64,000 nucleotides of DNA from Aplectana chamaeleonis (lineage: Eukaryota > Nematoda > Chromadorea > Rhabditida > Cosmocercidae), in contig JAPDOI010000714.1 in NCBI GenBank assembly GCA_029168955.1, forward strand, positions 124,001-188,000. Direction: 5' to 3'. The notes under the pieces are model-generated. The model saw only the letters and a program-made list of their open reading frames with translations. It was not told the origin of the DNA and ran no database searches. Below, one piece after another: positions 23,012 through 34,984 of the stretch (position 1 is the first letter of the stretch; the number at the start of each line of letters is the position of its first letter). A program made the position numbers and the translations under genes.

Positions 23012-23405
23012 TTAGCGAAGATGGCATGCCATGTACGCCATTGGCAACACTTGTTCGACAAATGGTCTAATAAAATCGTGAGCTGTTCCATCGTTTACTA
23101 TGCCTAATTGTAAATTAGCACCAAACCCTTGAAAGAAATGACTACTTAGGTGCACTAATTCGGGGATATCAGTGCTATATTTTGTCGAAATTTCATGTCT
23201 TTCATTCATTTGATAAGTAATGACGCTCCTTACCGAAACAAAATTCTGATCCGCAGTTGCGAACAACCGCTGTTGGAACACGCAGCGCAAAGGCAATCGT
23301 GCAGAGATCACGAATTATCGTGGTGGAACAAGGTGGTCCTGCCATGATTATATTCTGGCAGCGTGAAGCAACAATGATTTTGCAATGTCTGCGGCGGTTA
23401 GCCAT
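23012..23405 (-). CDS. candidate two-exon gene, 95 residues, unknown
   Basis: An ATG at 23405 opens exon 1 (23405-23234), donor TTCG/GTAAGG. Joining to 23127 (acceptor TTTCTTTCAAG) stays in frame and ends at a TAA at 23014-23012. Segments include CKIIVASRCQNIIMAGPPC, LCTIAFALRVPTAVVRNCGS and IVNDGTAHDFIRPFVEQVLP. The 106-bp intron and the 288-nt total are consistent with a real small gene. No signal peptide was evident; Cys residues cluster in the first half. The opposite strand of exon 1 is also open with plausible splice sites (23257-23480), so strand and function are unproven. No family recognised. Confidence 0.33.
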
Positions 23406-23489
23406 GTCTACCGATTGTGAATTCCTTTGTCGTAAAATTCTGAGCGCACCGACTTGTGCCCAGGGCCCAGCAGGTATGAATAGCTAGCC

Positions 23490-24990
23490 GTCGGGTGGAG
23501 AGGAGGGTCGTAAAAATTTTTGTGAAAAAACGAAAAGTTGAAGGGGGGATCGAGAAGTTTCTGGGTGAAAAAATGTGTAAATTATTGAGAAAAAAAGTGA
23601 TATAAACGTTGAAGGTGTAGTTGAAAAACCGCTTCTAGAAATTAAACAAAGATTTTTAACTGTTTACAACCTGAGAAGAGCCAGGGCTGGATCCATTCAA
23701 CTGCTTCCGACTCCACTGTGAGCGAAGATTCGCTGTACTTCGTCTGAGAAAGCACTATAAGGCGTACGACCCCCATTAAAAATCAAAATTTCAACTCCAC
23801 AAAAGGATACTGAATTTCGCATAGAATTCCCCAAAAGTTGTCATAGTTTCAATTCTCAGCCCAAGTGCTGTAAAAGCATCTAGAAGAGATAAGGTGGTGG
23901 GCGTTGGCATGCCACATTGGCAAATCGTAGGGGTTTAGCAACCTCTATCCATCGGGTTGCATCCCCTTCAGCATAGAATTCCCAACCGCCAAGGGCCCAG
24001 ACTTTGAGGTTAAGGGACTGTGTGAAAAGTCGTCCAAAACTTTCAAGTCATTGCCCATAACACACGATCACAAATAATCCGACCAAATAGAGATCTTGGT
24101 CTTGGCCTGAGCACGTATTTCGCCGCGAAGCCACTCGCGTAACCGCTGCGTCTTCACCATGATTAGGTTATCAGCGATAAGAATTCTCAAGTTTTAACGT
24201 TCCTGTCGTATAAGCGTCTCTGGGGGGGAGGTCGCTACATTTTTCGAAGTTGTCGGGCGCGGACTAAGGCCCCCGACAACCTTTGTTGAGAAACCGACGG
24301 AGTCCGACTGAGTCCGGGGCAGGAAACCCGACCTCGGTGCATTGGACCTGCCCATGTACATGCGTGAAACACCAGGGGTGCATTCCAAGAATGTTTCCAC
24401 AATGCCGTGGAAGGACAAATAGCTTACCCATGGTCAAATTTGCTTTCCATGGCTACGAATTATAACTGAAAATTGTTTCCACGCGGCCGTGGCTACGTTT
24501 CCATGGACGCGTTTTGTCATGGGCATGTTCTTTTACGCACCCCAGTGTCGACTGGGTGAATTGCGGTCGGCAGCAGACGGTCGCAGTTGGACTCAGTGGG
24601 TTGATTTTTCTGTACCCGTCTGTCACTACTTCGGCTAGACTCCTAATAATCCCTCGGGCGAAATTTGGTAGAAATATTCCCTAATTCAAGAATAAGTTCT
24701 CGAAAAAACTGCGAAAATCTGTTTTGTTCAGCAACAGGTGAAGAATTGTGAAGGTTGTGCGGCGAAAAACGCACTAAAAATGTTATCGAGGCGAAAATAT
24801 ACCAATTCGTGCAAAGGTGCGCAACGACACCCATAGAAATTCGAACTCCAAGCTGTGCATGGTCCAAATTCTGTGACCTGCACAGCAACTAATAAAGTAG
24901 CTTTACAGCATACAGAAACAGTTTGCTGACAGAAAATAAAGACAAAAGTGCTAGAAATAACTAAATGCAAACAATGGAGCTCAAAAAAGC
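23490..24990. other. no recognisable gene
   Basis: Mixed sequence. Near 24370-24546 the words CAGGGGTGCATTCCAAGAAT and the inverse GTTCTTTTACGCACCCCAG form an imperfect inverted pair like hAT ends, but no 8-bp duplication flanks it. Confidence 0.35.
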
Positions 24991-27147
24991 CCGGGGTGGT
25001 AGTAAAGTAGCCAGAACTGGGAGTTTGAAACCGTGATCATGTCTCAATAATCGGGAGGAATTGATGCTCGAGACATTGAAGTGACCTTCAATCTAATTGG
25101 CATCTGTCTCATAATATTTATTTGCAAAGCTAGACGTCGATGGAGATGAACTCGCGAGCCACAATTCAATAACAGCACCATATGTCGACAAAGGGTAGGT
25201 ACAAGAAGTGGTTGACATCTCAAACCACTGCACACGCCTGTGCAAAACTGGGTGTACGGGGGGGGGGGGAGCGTTCCCATCACCTCCCTGAAGGCAACAG
25301 CGCGACACTGCGCTGCGCCACGCAACCAGGGGTGGCTGACCATCGAGAGGCTTTCTAAGGCTATTGAAACCTGTGTCTTACATTTACGATTAACACATTC
25401 TCGACCGGGATATCAGCTATGATCCTAATAACAGCAAAAACCATAGTTTTCAACGATAGGGAACGTTTCAACCATCCTGAAAAGCACACTCCCTCCTAAG
25501 AGATGGTAGCCGTGTTTTTGTTGATTGCTTCGTGAAGTAGATTACTTTCCCTCTGACTGCTCTTTGTTTTTGTACCTCTCGTGATATGTGTTCCGGATTT
25601 TTTCTTTTCATTCTACACAATCTAGAGTTGGGAATTCAAGTAGAACTGGCCCATAAATCTGTCAGAGGAATAGCTGTGCGAGAATCCGCTGGAAGATAGG
25701 ATTCAAAATTTAGATTCTTCATGAAAAATCACCTTTGGATTTTTCCGGTTTTTTTTTCGACTTTGTCTGTTTTTTCTGCAGTTTTTTACTGACTTTTGCC
25801 AAGACATCCTACTTTTTTGAAGTATGATTGATAATTTCCTCATAAACACAGTCAAAAATACTGCAACTTTTTTCTCTTCCCGGTTTTCGAATCCACGGCC
25901 GGGATCATACTTACTCCGACGAGCGATGCGACTCAATGTTTACCATCAGTATCAACCCAAAATCTAATATGCGTTATATGCACAGTCGCCGACGTCGATC
26001 GCGGAAAGTACAATACCCACCCTAAGTTTTGGTAAAAACGCAAAAAAACGCGGAAAATCGCTTTTTTCGTCTTTTGATCATAACTCGCTTCAGAGTGGAC
26101 GTTTTTCAAACTTGAAGACATCTTTTGAATCAGCATTGATCATTCTTTCTTTTTGATCTATTCATGGCTTACTCTCAAACAAGGCATATAGATTTGGCAT
26201 AATCAATCGAGTGAGAAGTGGGGCACTATAAATGCTGAAATGTGTAACTGTGTCTACTCTAGTCTATTCAACTTGTTTTCGATTTGGCTTTTTTTATTTC
26301 ACAATTTTTTTTGATTTCTCCAAAATTCAATTCCATTTCAACTCTGGGTATTATTTATTAGCTATTCATTTAGTTATTTGTTTAATATTTCTTGGTGTTG
26401 TCTGTAACATTGTCTTTTATACCGCACTTTTTATATGAATCCCACTATAATTTGAACACTTCTCCATTTCAATTTCATTCATGTATTTATTGTTTTATTC
26501 AAAAAATGTTTTCGCTAACAAAGTTAAACAACTATTTGGTATCAATCGCTTCAGCTCTATCTTCAGACAAACCATTCAAAACGGTAAAAATTTCGAGCCT
26601 CAACAATGGAGGAGGTAGTTTGAGTTTTAATCACTTGTATCAATATTCAAACATTTCGGGGATTATTTTCAGAATTTGAAAATAATACAAATCGTCATAA
26701 TTTTAAGATTGTTTTCAAGTTTAACAAGAAGGTCATTTCTTGAAGTAGTTATGACACATTTCGTCCTCCCAGATGTTGAAAATCTTCAGATTCAATAAGA
26801 CTTAAACCTGAAAAACCTTACCAATCGATTCTCGTCGTATATGTAGCTGACTTCCACACTGTCTCTATACCCGGAAAACAGTCAAGATTTCCTTTGAATC
26901 TGCCTCGTCTCGGATGAACTTCGTTCTAACGATGGTCCCCCTTCAGCTTACCCGAATCTCCACTCCCTCCACTCTATCTCTTTCCCTTTCTGACGCACTC
27001 CTCGCTCGAGAACAGTCCCCCGAATTGGATTGAAATCGCGCAGCGGGGATGGACTGGAGAGTCAGACCACCCAGCAGCCAGCGCGCGCGGGTGCGGCGCG
27101 TCACCGCATTGTATAATCTCCTAAATCGCGTCGCTCGGCGATCGAAC

Positions 27148-27985
27148 TCTGAAAGAGGCCTTAGGCGGCGTCTAGAGTTCATTCGCGGCGCGACGCGACG
27201 TTATGATTAGCCTACGTATCGATCAAGCGACGTCGCGTCGCGTCGTCGCTAGATGTTCACAGTGAAGAGACGCGATACATCGAATTTGACGCGCAAATTA
27301 TAATCGCTCCACGACCATCGCGTCGCGTTGCAATGCAACGCGACGCGATGGTCGCGGAGCGATGTCATCATTTTTTCTTCCATCATCGGGGACTCAAGGA
27401 GCGTTTTTAATTTTCTCAAGACTTTTCAAAGACTAGGTTGATTGAAATTGTTATGGGTCATTGTGTTGTTCTCAGATGATACTGCAAACAATTTTGTCTG
27501 CATATTTAAGGACAGTGTGATGAGGGTGATGGTTTCAAAGAGTTGACGAGCTAAGAGGTTTTTTTACGGTTTACAAACGGTACAAGCATAATTCGGTCTC
27601 ATTTCACCGAAACCTCCCTATTCTGTACTATCAACTCCAAAAAAAAATTCTAAGAATCATCTGCTCCCGATGCCTTTTTAATTGTTTCGCCATTAAAGAA
27701 GCAAGTTGTCGCAACGAAAACAAAAATGTGCCATAATAATACAGATAAAAGATAAAAAAGGTAAATTACACTTAAATGGACATAATAAGATCAAATATTG
27801 ATTAGTTTTGCTTGGGTACGGAAAATTGCGGAAATTACGCAATTGCGCGTAGTCGCCTAGCGTTCGCGCGCCGTTCACACCTTGAATTCCGCGCGACGCG
27901 ATTTTCGCGTCGCGCTGACATGTGCCATCGCATCGCTCCGCGAAAACTCTGAACGCCGCCTAAGGCCTCTTTCAGACTCTTTCGC
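27148..27985. mobile_element. element with CpG-rich palindromic ends in the loop of the large inverted repeat
   Basis: CTCTGAAAGAGGCCTTAGGCGGCGT on the left mirrors the ACGCCGCCTAAGGCCTCTTTCAGA block on the right. Inside lie many GCGACGCGA words. The junctions read GGCC-TTA-GGCGG and CCGCC-TAA-GGCC, consistent with an insertion at a TA in the middle of a palindromic site. Confidence 0.55.
27303..27363. repeat. 61-bp near-perfect palindrome
   Basis: Arms of 30 bp (27303-27332 and 27334-27363) around a single A differ at one position. The core is CGCGTCGCGTTGCAATGCAA. Confidence 0.92.
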
Positions 27986-29505
27986 TGATCGATGCGATGA
28001 CATGTTTTGAATATAGGTAAACATGCGACGCGATCTCGATCGATGGTCATGTTTATCATCTTATCGCGTCCCTCGTCGCTGGAACTCTGAAAGAAGTTCA
28101 AGCGAAAGGAGTTCAAGCGAATATTCTAAGAGGGTACTGATAAGGGTCTTTCCCCACAACAGCACAGATAACACAGAGTTTTGCTTCTAGCATTCGGACA
28201 AATCTGTTTTTTTAATTAAAAAAACGGAATTCTCAAGAAAATTCCATATCCCGACCCTATTCCTTGCATTTAATGATTTATATCCGCATTTGACGACGCC
28301 GCCAATTGGTTGAGGCAGACTTTTCGCTTAGGAGATAAATCAATGCGGTGACGCGCCGCAGCCTCGCGCGGTGGCTGCTGGGTGGTCTGGCTCTCCAGTC
28401 CATCCCCGCTGCGCGAATTCAATCCAATTCGGGGACTGTTTTCGAGCGAGGAGTGCTTCAGATCGTCGAGAGAAAGGGAGAGCTAGAGTGGAGGGAGTGG
28501 AGATTCGGGTAAGCTGAAGGGGACCATCGCTAGAACGAAGTTCATCCGAGACGAGGCAGATTCAAAGGAAATCTTGACTGTTTTCCGGGTATAGAGACAG
28601 TGTGGAAGTCACACTGCTACATATACGACGAGAATCGATTGGTAAGGTTTTTCAGGTTCAAGTCTCATTAAATCTGAAGATTTTCAACATTTTGGGAGGA
28701 CGAAATGTGTCGTAACTACTTCAAGAAATGACCTTTTTCTTAAACTTGAAAACATTCTCAAAACTAAGACGATGGGTGTTATTTTCGAATTCCGAAAATA
28801 ATCCCAGAAATTTTGAATATTGATACAAGTGATTCAAACTCAAACTACATACCTCTTCCATTGTTGAGGCTCGAAATTTTTACCGTTTTGAATGGTTTGT
28901 CCGAGGATATAGCTAAAACGACTGATATCCAAATAATTATTTAACGTTGTCTGCGAAAACATTTTTTAAATAAAGCAATAATTATATGAATGAAATTGAA
29001 ATGTATAAGTATTCAAATTATAGTGAGAATTAATATAAAAATAGAGTAGTATAAAAAAGAATGTTACAAGCAGCACCAAAAATTTTTAAGCAAATAACTA
29101 AATGAATAGCTAATAAATAATACCGAGAGTTGAAATGGAATTAAGTTTTGAAAAAATAAAAAAAAAAATAAATGAAATTTCTAAAATAAAGAAAACCCAA
29201 ATCAAAAACAAGTTGAATAGACATACAAGTTGAATAGACACGAATAGACACAGTCACACATTTCAGCATAAAATATTGTCCCATTTCTCACTCGATTGAT
29301 TGTGTCAAACCTATATGCCTTGTTTGAGAGGAAGCCATGAATGGATCAAAAAGAAAGAGTAATCAACGCTGATTCCAGAAATGTCTTCAAGTTTGAAAAA
29401 TGTCCACTGTGAAGCGAGTTATGATCAAAAGACGAAAAAAGCGAATTTCCGCGTTTTTTTCGCCTTTTTACCAAAGCTTAGGGTGGGTATTGTATGATCC
29501 CGGCC

Positions 29506-30970
29506 TCGAGACAGGGAGACAGAATCGAGTAATTGTTTGAATAATATTCGACTAATTCTAATATTCGATTCATTGAGGAAATCATATGAAGTGTTTTTCC
29601 AATATTCGGTTCATTCGACATTTCCAACTAATCGGTTTTCCAAATACCTGTCCTATTCATAGTCGTAGCAATTAATCTTCGAAAATTCGACCAACTTATG
29701 GCATTCGAATATACATATAGTAGCAGGAAAAAATTTCTACCAGCATTGGCGAACTATTTGGAAATTATTCGAAAATTCACAAGGGCATTGATACGAATTT
29801 TCCAAATATTCATTCAAATCGAGTATGAGACAAGATATCTAGTTTTCTCATTCGTTCAAGGAGATTCAATAGTCCTTACTTGATAGGTCGAAAAGTCAAT
29901 CGCCAATATTCGAGTGTCGCCAATATTCGAGACGTACAGAATCCAACAGACTAGGCATTTGACGCTAAGTTTGCAATGAATGAGTGATATGAGTACAGCA
30001 CTTTTAGACGACCTCGATTGAGCGAATAGTTGCAACAATTTCTTCCGAAAATCCATGGATTAACGATTTTCAATGATTTTTTTTCGTATATCGCGAATGA
30101 TTTAACAATTTCGGATGAGGCCACTTGAATGTTTCGAATGGATGAATAAACTTGAGAACATTTCTTCCACTCGATTCGAATTACTCGCAAATATCTCACA
30201 AGTATTCATGTGAGTTTTCGAATTGTTTCCGAACGCTTGACTGCAACTGTTGCACAGCTTTTTCGGCCCTTGGAGTGTTATGCCCTGCAGTTGGTCGAGT
30301 AATAAAAATCCTTCTACGACTCTAAGAAGGGATATTTGGAAAACGGAATCACACACAATGCCGAATGAATATCGAGTTTTGTAAAAAAACATTGATTTTC
30401 GCCATCCAACGTATTGAATATTCAAGATTTTCAAATTTATTTGAATAATTACAAAAATAACAGAGTCACGAAAGAAATGAATACCAAACACTTAAAAAGT
30501 CATCGAGAGGACTTTTTGCTCTAACCCACCATCGTCGTCCCGCGCACTCCTCGATAGGCGCAGTGTCTCGTCGCTGGCCTGTGGAGAACGCTGATTACTT
30601 GGCGAACGTCAATGTTCGCGATCGAGGGTTTTCTAACGTTAACAGGTAGTAACCTTGGAGTTTAGTTCTAGGATTTTCACAGAAGCTTATTTTGGCCTCA
30701 AATATTAAAACACTGTTTTTTTTTGTCCTGACTAATAATCTCATAATTACCATCGATGTTAAAGGTCTTAGTTAACATCATAGTTTGGCTGGTTTACTAC
30801 CACCCCAGAACAGAATTCATTTATTTAGTTTCGAGCTGCTAATGACCCCCAATACATCAAATCATTGATTCCGGGCCGAAGACTCGCACAGCAGCAAAAA
30901 ACGAAACATTTTAAGTTTTTAATATCACCCAAACGGAGTTTTTGCGCGGTCTTTTGGCATAGGTCGTAAT
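29506..30970. other. no recognisable gene
   Basis: AT-rich with many TTCGAATATT-like words at 29500-30480. No exon or complete element can be supported, apart from the possible outer inverted pair with 24991 described in the findings. Confidence 0.4.
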
Positions 30971-31315
30971 CAGGGGTGTGCGTCAATTGTCGTTTGCCGT
31001 TTGTCGGCCATTTTTAGCGTTTGCCGTTGCCGTTTGCAGAAATTTTCGTCTGAAACGGCAAATTTTCGGCAAAAATTCGTTGAAACAACAGAATTTGCCC
31101 TCACCGCGATCTCTGTGTTGGTCAGCGACTCGTAGCTGCTACAATTAATAATTTTGACTAGTTCGAGCACCTGGTTCCGGCCCATTCAATGTATAATTTT
31201 ACCCTTTCAATCGGTAACTTATGAAAACATCTCGACTGGATAATCAGAGGAGTTCGTTGGAGTTCTAAATTGTTTGGGAGCCTCCAGATGTCTTTTTTAA
31301 TCATCAAATTCTCTA

Positions 31316-31645
31316 CAGGCCATAAAACGGCCAATGTCTCACCGTCGACTGCGTACCACGCGCTGCGCGACCGCACGCGCGTTGGAAGCGAACGAGTTTT
31401 GGCCGCCGCGCGACGAGTTTGGCCGCCGCGCGACGAGTTTTGGCCGCCGCGCGACGAGTTTAGGCCGCCGCGCGACGAGTTTTGGTCGCCGCGCGACGAG
31501 TTTTGGCCGCCGCGCGCGGCTGGAAACGCGTCGCGCGGCGGCCGCGTCGCGCGCGGCGGCCAAACTCGTTCGCTTCCAACGCGCGTGCGGTCGCGCAGCG
31601 CGTGGTACGCAGTCGACGGTGAGACATTGGCCGTTTTACGGCCTG
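31316..31645. mobile_element. foldback MITE with an internal minisatellite, TA target
   Basis: Long inverted arms (about 100 bp, starting CAGGCCATAAAACGGCCAAT) are flanked by TA on both sides (31314-31315, 31646-31647). Between them a 21-22-bp unit (ACGAGTTTTGGCCGCCGCGCG) is repeated about six times at 31391-31519. The open frames across it on both strands, up to 197 codons, come from the repeat and are not genes. Confidence 0.88.
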
Positions 31646-32149
31646 TACCGCTTGAGAATGCAAAAGTTGCGAAAAACCCTTTTTCAGAGGCATACCGATT
31701 ACGGCAAGGTCTAAGATTACCAAACCAAGTCAAATCAAAGCTGTAGCGCAAAAGCAGCCTTATTTAGACATATGAACTAGTGGAGAACTTGTGTATATAG
31801 GCCCACTTATCGTCGGTTGGTTGGCTGTTGGCAATAATTGGAATAGGAAATTTATCAATTCTGCAAACACTTTGTCCGGCTTTTTCAAAGTCGAACAATA
31901 TTCAAGGCGGTCATTGAAGACAGTGGTCACAAATATCTTCGATTTTGAGATCATTAGCTGAAATGAAAGGTTGACTTAATGACAGAGCTGGGTTTGCTAA
32001 GAAATGATGCAAAGATGAAAAAATGATAAACCTTCGAAGGCAAAGATTGAAACCGCCTCAAACTTTTCACCGGAAATCCAAGGGTTCGAGGCCCATCGCA
32101 ACAACAGTGTGGGAAACCGGCTGAAAACGAGCAACCAATAGCAATGTAC

Positions 32150-32250
32150 GGCCCGAAACTTGAACGTGGTGCACTCGCTCCACCCTTTTCCTCGGTAGCC
32201 ACAGGGGAGGTGAGTGGGGCGAGTAAACCACACTCAAGTTTTGGGACCAA
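32150..32250. repeat. imperfect palindrome inside the hAT element
   Basis: GAAACTTGAACGTGG...GCTCCACC on the left pairs with GGTGAGTGGGGCGAG...CCACACTCAAGTTTTGG on the right, arms about 40 nt. Confidence 0.55.
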
Positions 32251-33109
32251 TTTATTGCTTGTTTCTAGCCGACATTGCTGCTGTGATTGGCGTCGTGCCA
32301 GCTTTCAGGCCGAATACGCAGAAAGGGAAGAGCCCAAGAGCAGTTCAGCTGGTTAGCGCACTGCACGCGGCGCTCCAGCGACGAAGTGAGCGCAGCGTAC
32401 TTCCGTCGCGCGCGTCGCATGTACCAGTCGAACGCCCCTCATTCTGCGCCTTCGATCAACATGCCCCTCGGAGCTCTTGATTTGAAAATTCGAAGGCTGC
32501 TTCTGCCGTGAGCACTGCATTCAACTACAGTAGTCTCACTCCATTCCTGTAGCCCCACAAAAGTAACCATTCGATCGTAGTTTGAAGTGAGCGAAATTGA
32601 AATCCTTGAGCCTACTACTTGCTACTAACAGTAAAAATTGTGACTTCGGTTATAACATAAACCGCGCGCTGCTGATCGCGGTGTGATCTGTCTTTCGCCA
32701 TCAATCTCGACCAATCATCGCGTATTGGCCCTTCTATTGGCACCTGATTGTGGTACCAGTATCTTCCACAGTCTTTGGGTCGGCGCACTAGTTGCCCGGT
32801 TGGATGAACATGTTCATGGTGGTTTTCACCGGTGGAAAATTGGGTCAATCGAAAATAGAAGAATACTTTATGCAAAGCAGTGCTAGTTACGGCCCTAAGG
32901 AAAGAACTGAGCAATAAAGAGTAGAGGATTACAAAGAACGGGTCCACAAAAGATTTCTTTGTCACAACAAACACTGTGGTACTTGAGAGGCGGGGTGATA
33001 CTTAAGGATTTCGTGTACTTCTGGTGCCTTTTTCTTGGTTACTTCGTCATTTCAGTTCTACTTTGAGGCCAAACAATCGCTTTAGCGACTAATCTCAAAA
33101 TCGAAGTTT

Positions 33110-33353
33110 TTCATGAACATTGCCTTTTCGCTCATCTCACAATCTCGAGCATTCATTTGTAAACGTCGGTGTGCGTGGAAAGTGCATCTGGGGTGTGACG
33201 AGCTGACGGGTGTCCAACTTTGGGGCCGTAGGGGACCGTTCCGAACTCATTTTTCTTAGTTTTTTCAACGCTAGGGTAGCGCTAGGCCCCGAAGCTGCCG
33301 ATCTCCACCAAAAAAAAACAGACATGGTTTTTATCGTGGACACTGCCTTTGAG
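33110..33353. mobile_element. MITE, family A, truncated copy
   Basis: CTCATCTCACAATCTCGAGCATTC through ACATGGTTTTTATCGTGGACACTGCCTTT matches one half of copies at 35977 and 51876. The other half is missing. Confidence 0.75.
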
Positions 33354-33730
33354 GAACTGCCTGAGGCATTTAGCAGAGTCTGAGCATGAGATACTGGAAC
33401 ACTGTCCTCCCCCTAGAACATATTGAAATTGCATCCCGAAACTCCATTTAAAGTTGGCAACCCTCCCTTGTACGAAAATGCTGGTGTATTATAGCACAAA
33501 ACAGATTTTGCCGTTTTGCCGTTTGCCTTTTGCCGGTCATTTTTGAAGTTTGCCGTTGCCGTTGCCGTTTGCCGAAATTTCAAATTCCTTTGCCGCACAT
33601 CCCTGGTCGTAATACCTGAATCGAAAGTAGACTTTGCCAAGAAAAACTTAGTAGCCATATTTCACCGTGAAAACACTTCCTTCAAGGTGAGTGAACCTAC
33701 TACCCCATTTTCGATCTTCACAGGTGCATC

Positions 33731-34162
33731 TAAGGCATGGTTTGCGATAAAAACGATTTTTGAGCTCTATTTATGGAAATGTAGATCTGGTAATTACAAA
33801 AGTAAAAATAAGTAAAAATTTGCAGGATAAACGCACAAAAGCAAATTAGGACGGCTAATTACAGGTACCTGCAAGCCCCCTATTAACGAGATTTTCATGA
33901 ATTCTTCTTCATCTGTAATTTATTTTGCTTGTAAAGTGATCAGTAGTCCCTCAAACTGCCCAGCATTTACTTTAGAAGCAAAATGGAAGACGGCAAACCT
34001 GCATTCATATATATCTCGATAATAGGGGCGGACGGACACCAAGCAAAAACTTGATCTTGAGCATTGTTTTCTCAGTTTTCCACTTATTTTCACTTCTGTG
34101 ATGGCCAGGTCTACCTTCTTATGAGGATAGCACAACGACCATTTTCATCGTGACCCTGCCTC
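33731..34162. mobile_element. MITE, family F, copy 1
   Basis: GGCATGGTTTGCGATAAAAACG at the left and TTTTCATCGTGACCCTGCCT at the right; GGCTAATTACAGGT and ATATATCTCGATAAT inside. Related copies lie at 39590, 41540 and 49677. Confidence 0.7.
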
Positions 34163-34211
34163 TAAGAAAAAAAAAAGAAAAATGAGAACGAAGCAGCATC
34201 ATTTCTTCTGA

Positions 34212-34697
34212 TTAAAGGCACAGTTCAAGCTCAGGAACAAAATCTGAGATTTCCACATAGTTGTGAAGTAGACATACCCTAAATTGCACCTGCCAAGAGC
34301 GAGCTCTCAATTCCACCGAATAAGCGAGATATGGGAGGAAGCCACCCTAGGGCGCCCACACCAGGAAGCCACTTTGGCACGCCCGTTTCACGATCTTACG
34401 AGCTCAACAGTGGCGAGATGAGCGGTGGTTTCCGATCAGTAGCCCCGTTCTTTCCTTCATAATCAACTTCTCTTTCTGTTCAGGTCGGCACGTTTACATC
34501 GGTTGCAAATGACGGAAGTTACAAGCTTCGGACCACTCGTCCGCGATGCTTCCGTAGCTCAATCGTTGAGGGGCCATAACTCCGCTCGTAGGGGGTCTTG
34601 TACGGTTCCAGAGACATCATTGGAAACAGCGTGGGACCGTTTTCAAAATAGGCAAAAAAAACAGAAATACGATTCTGAGGTTGGACTGTGTCTTTAA
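34212..34697. mobile_element. MITE, family D, copy 3
   Basis: Flanked by TTAA (34212-34215 and 34694-34697). Ends AAAGGCACAGTTCAAGCTCAG and GAGGTTGGACTGTGTCTTT. The interior shares GGCACGCCCGTTTCACG and GAGACATCATTGGAA with other copies. Confidence 0.88.
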
Positions 34698-34984
34698 CCC
34701 ACCCCCGCAACCTCCAATAGGACGCTTTGCGAATCTTCAGCTTTTGTTGGGGTCAACTCATAGTCAGCGGAGCGGCGGCGTCCCCCCAATCAACTCGATC
34801 GAGTAGTCCCACTACGTAATAGTCTGCGATTGCCGCGACGCTACCGCAAGCACCTGAACAGTACATCCCTGGGCTACCATCCACAATCAAAGAAGGGTCC
34901 ACTTCTTCAGTGGTTCCGTTAGGAACCGATCGATTCAACACATACCATGTTTCACTGCTACAATACCCGAACTATTTTTTTTTG

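Larger units (their letters stand above)
25897..29505. repeat. 3.6-kb inverted repeat with 1.2-kb arms
   Basis: The left arm (25897-27130) and right arm (28322-29505) are reverse complements over nearly their whole length with scattered differences. Outer ends are GGCCGGGATCATAC and GTATGATCCCGGCC; inner ends lie near GGCGCGTCACCGCATTG and CAATGCGGTGACGCGCC. The left arm carries an extra segment of about 99 bp (25911-26009) absent on the right. No transposase frame was found in either arm or the loop. It could be a large foldback element or an inverted duplication. Confidence 0.85.
30971..33605. mobile_element. hAT-type DNA element, 2.6 kb, no intact transposase
   Basis: The left end CAGGGGTGTGCGTCAA and the right end (read inverted) CAGGGATGTGCGGCAA form the terminal inverted repeat. 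The exact 8-bp direct repeat GTCGTAAT flanks it (30963-30970 and 33606-33613), the hallmark of hAT insertion. Subterminal regions on both sides carry many GTTTGCCGTTGCCG words, typical of transposase-binding repeats. No long transposase frame remains, and the interior contains later insertions (31316-31645 and 33110-33353). Confidence 0.9.

Noticed and set aside
24370..24546. hAT-like terminal pair CAGGGGTGC...GCACCCCAG
   Set aside because: No 8-bp duplication at the flanks and the pairing decays after about 10 bp.
25911..26009. 99-bp segment in the left arm as a separate transposon
   Set aside because: No terminal inverted repeats; a deletion from the right arm explains it equally well.
31391..31519. 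CRISPR-like regular repeat
   Set aside because: Units are contiguous with no unique spacers and the genome is eukaryotic.
31158..31751. 197-codon minus frame and 158-codon plus frame
   Set aside because: Both run through the foldback minisatellite; the protein is a Ser-Arg-Gly repeat produced by the 21-22-bp unit.
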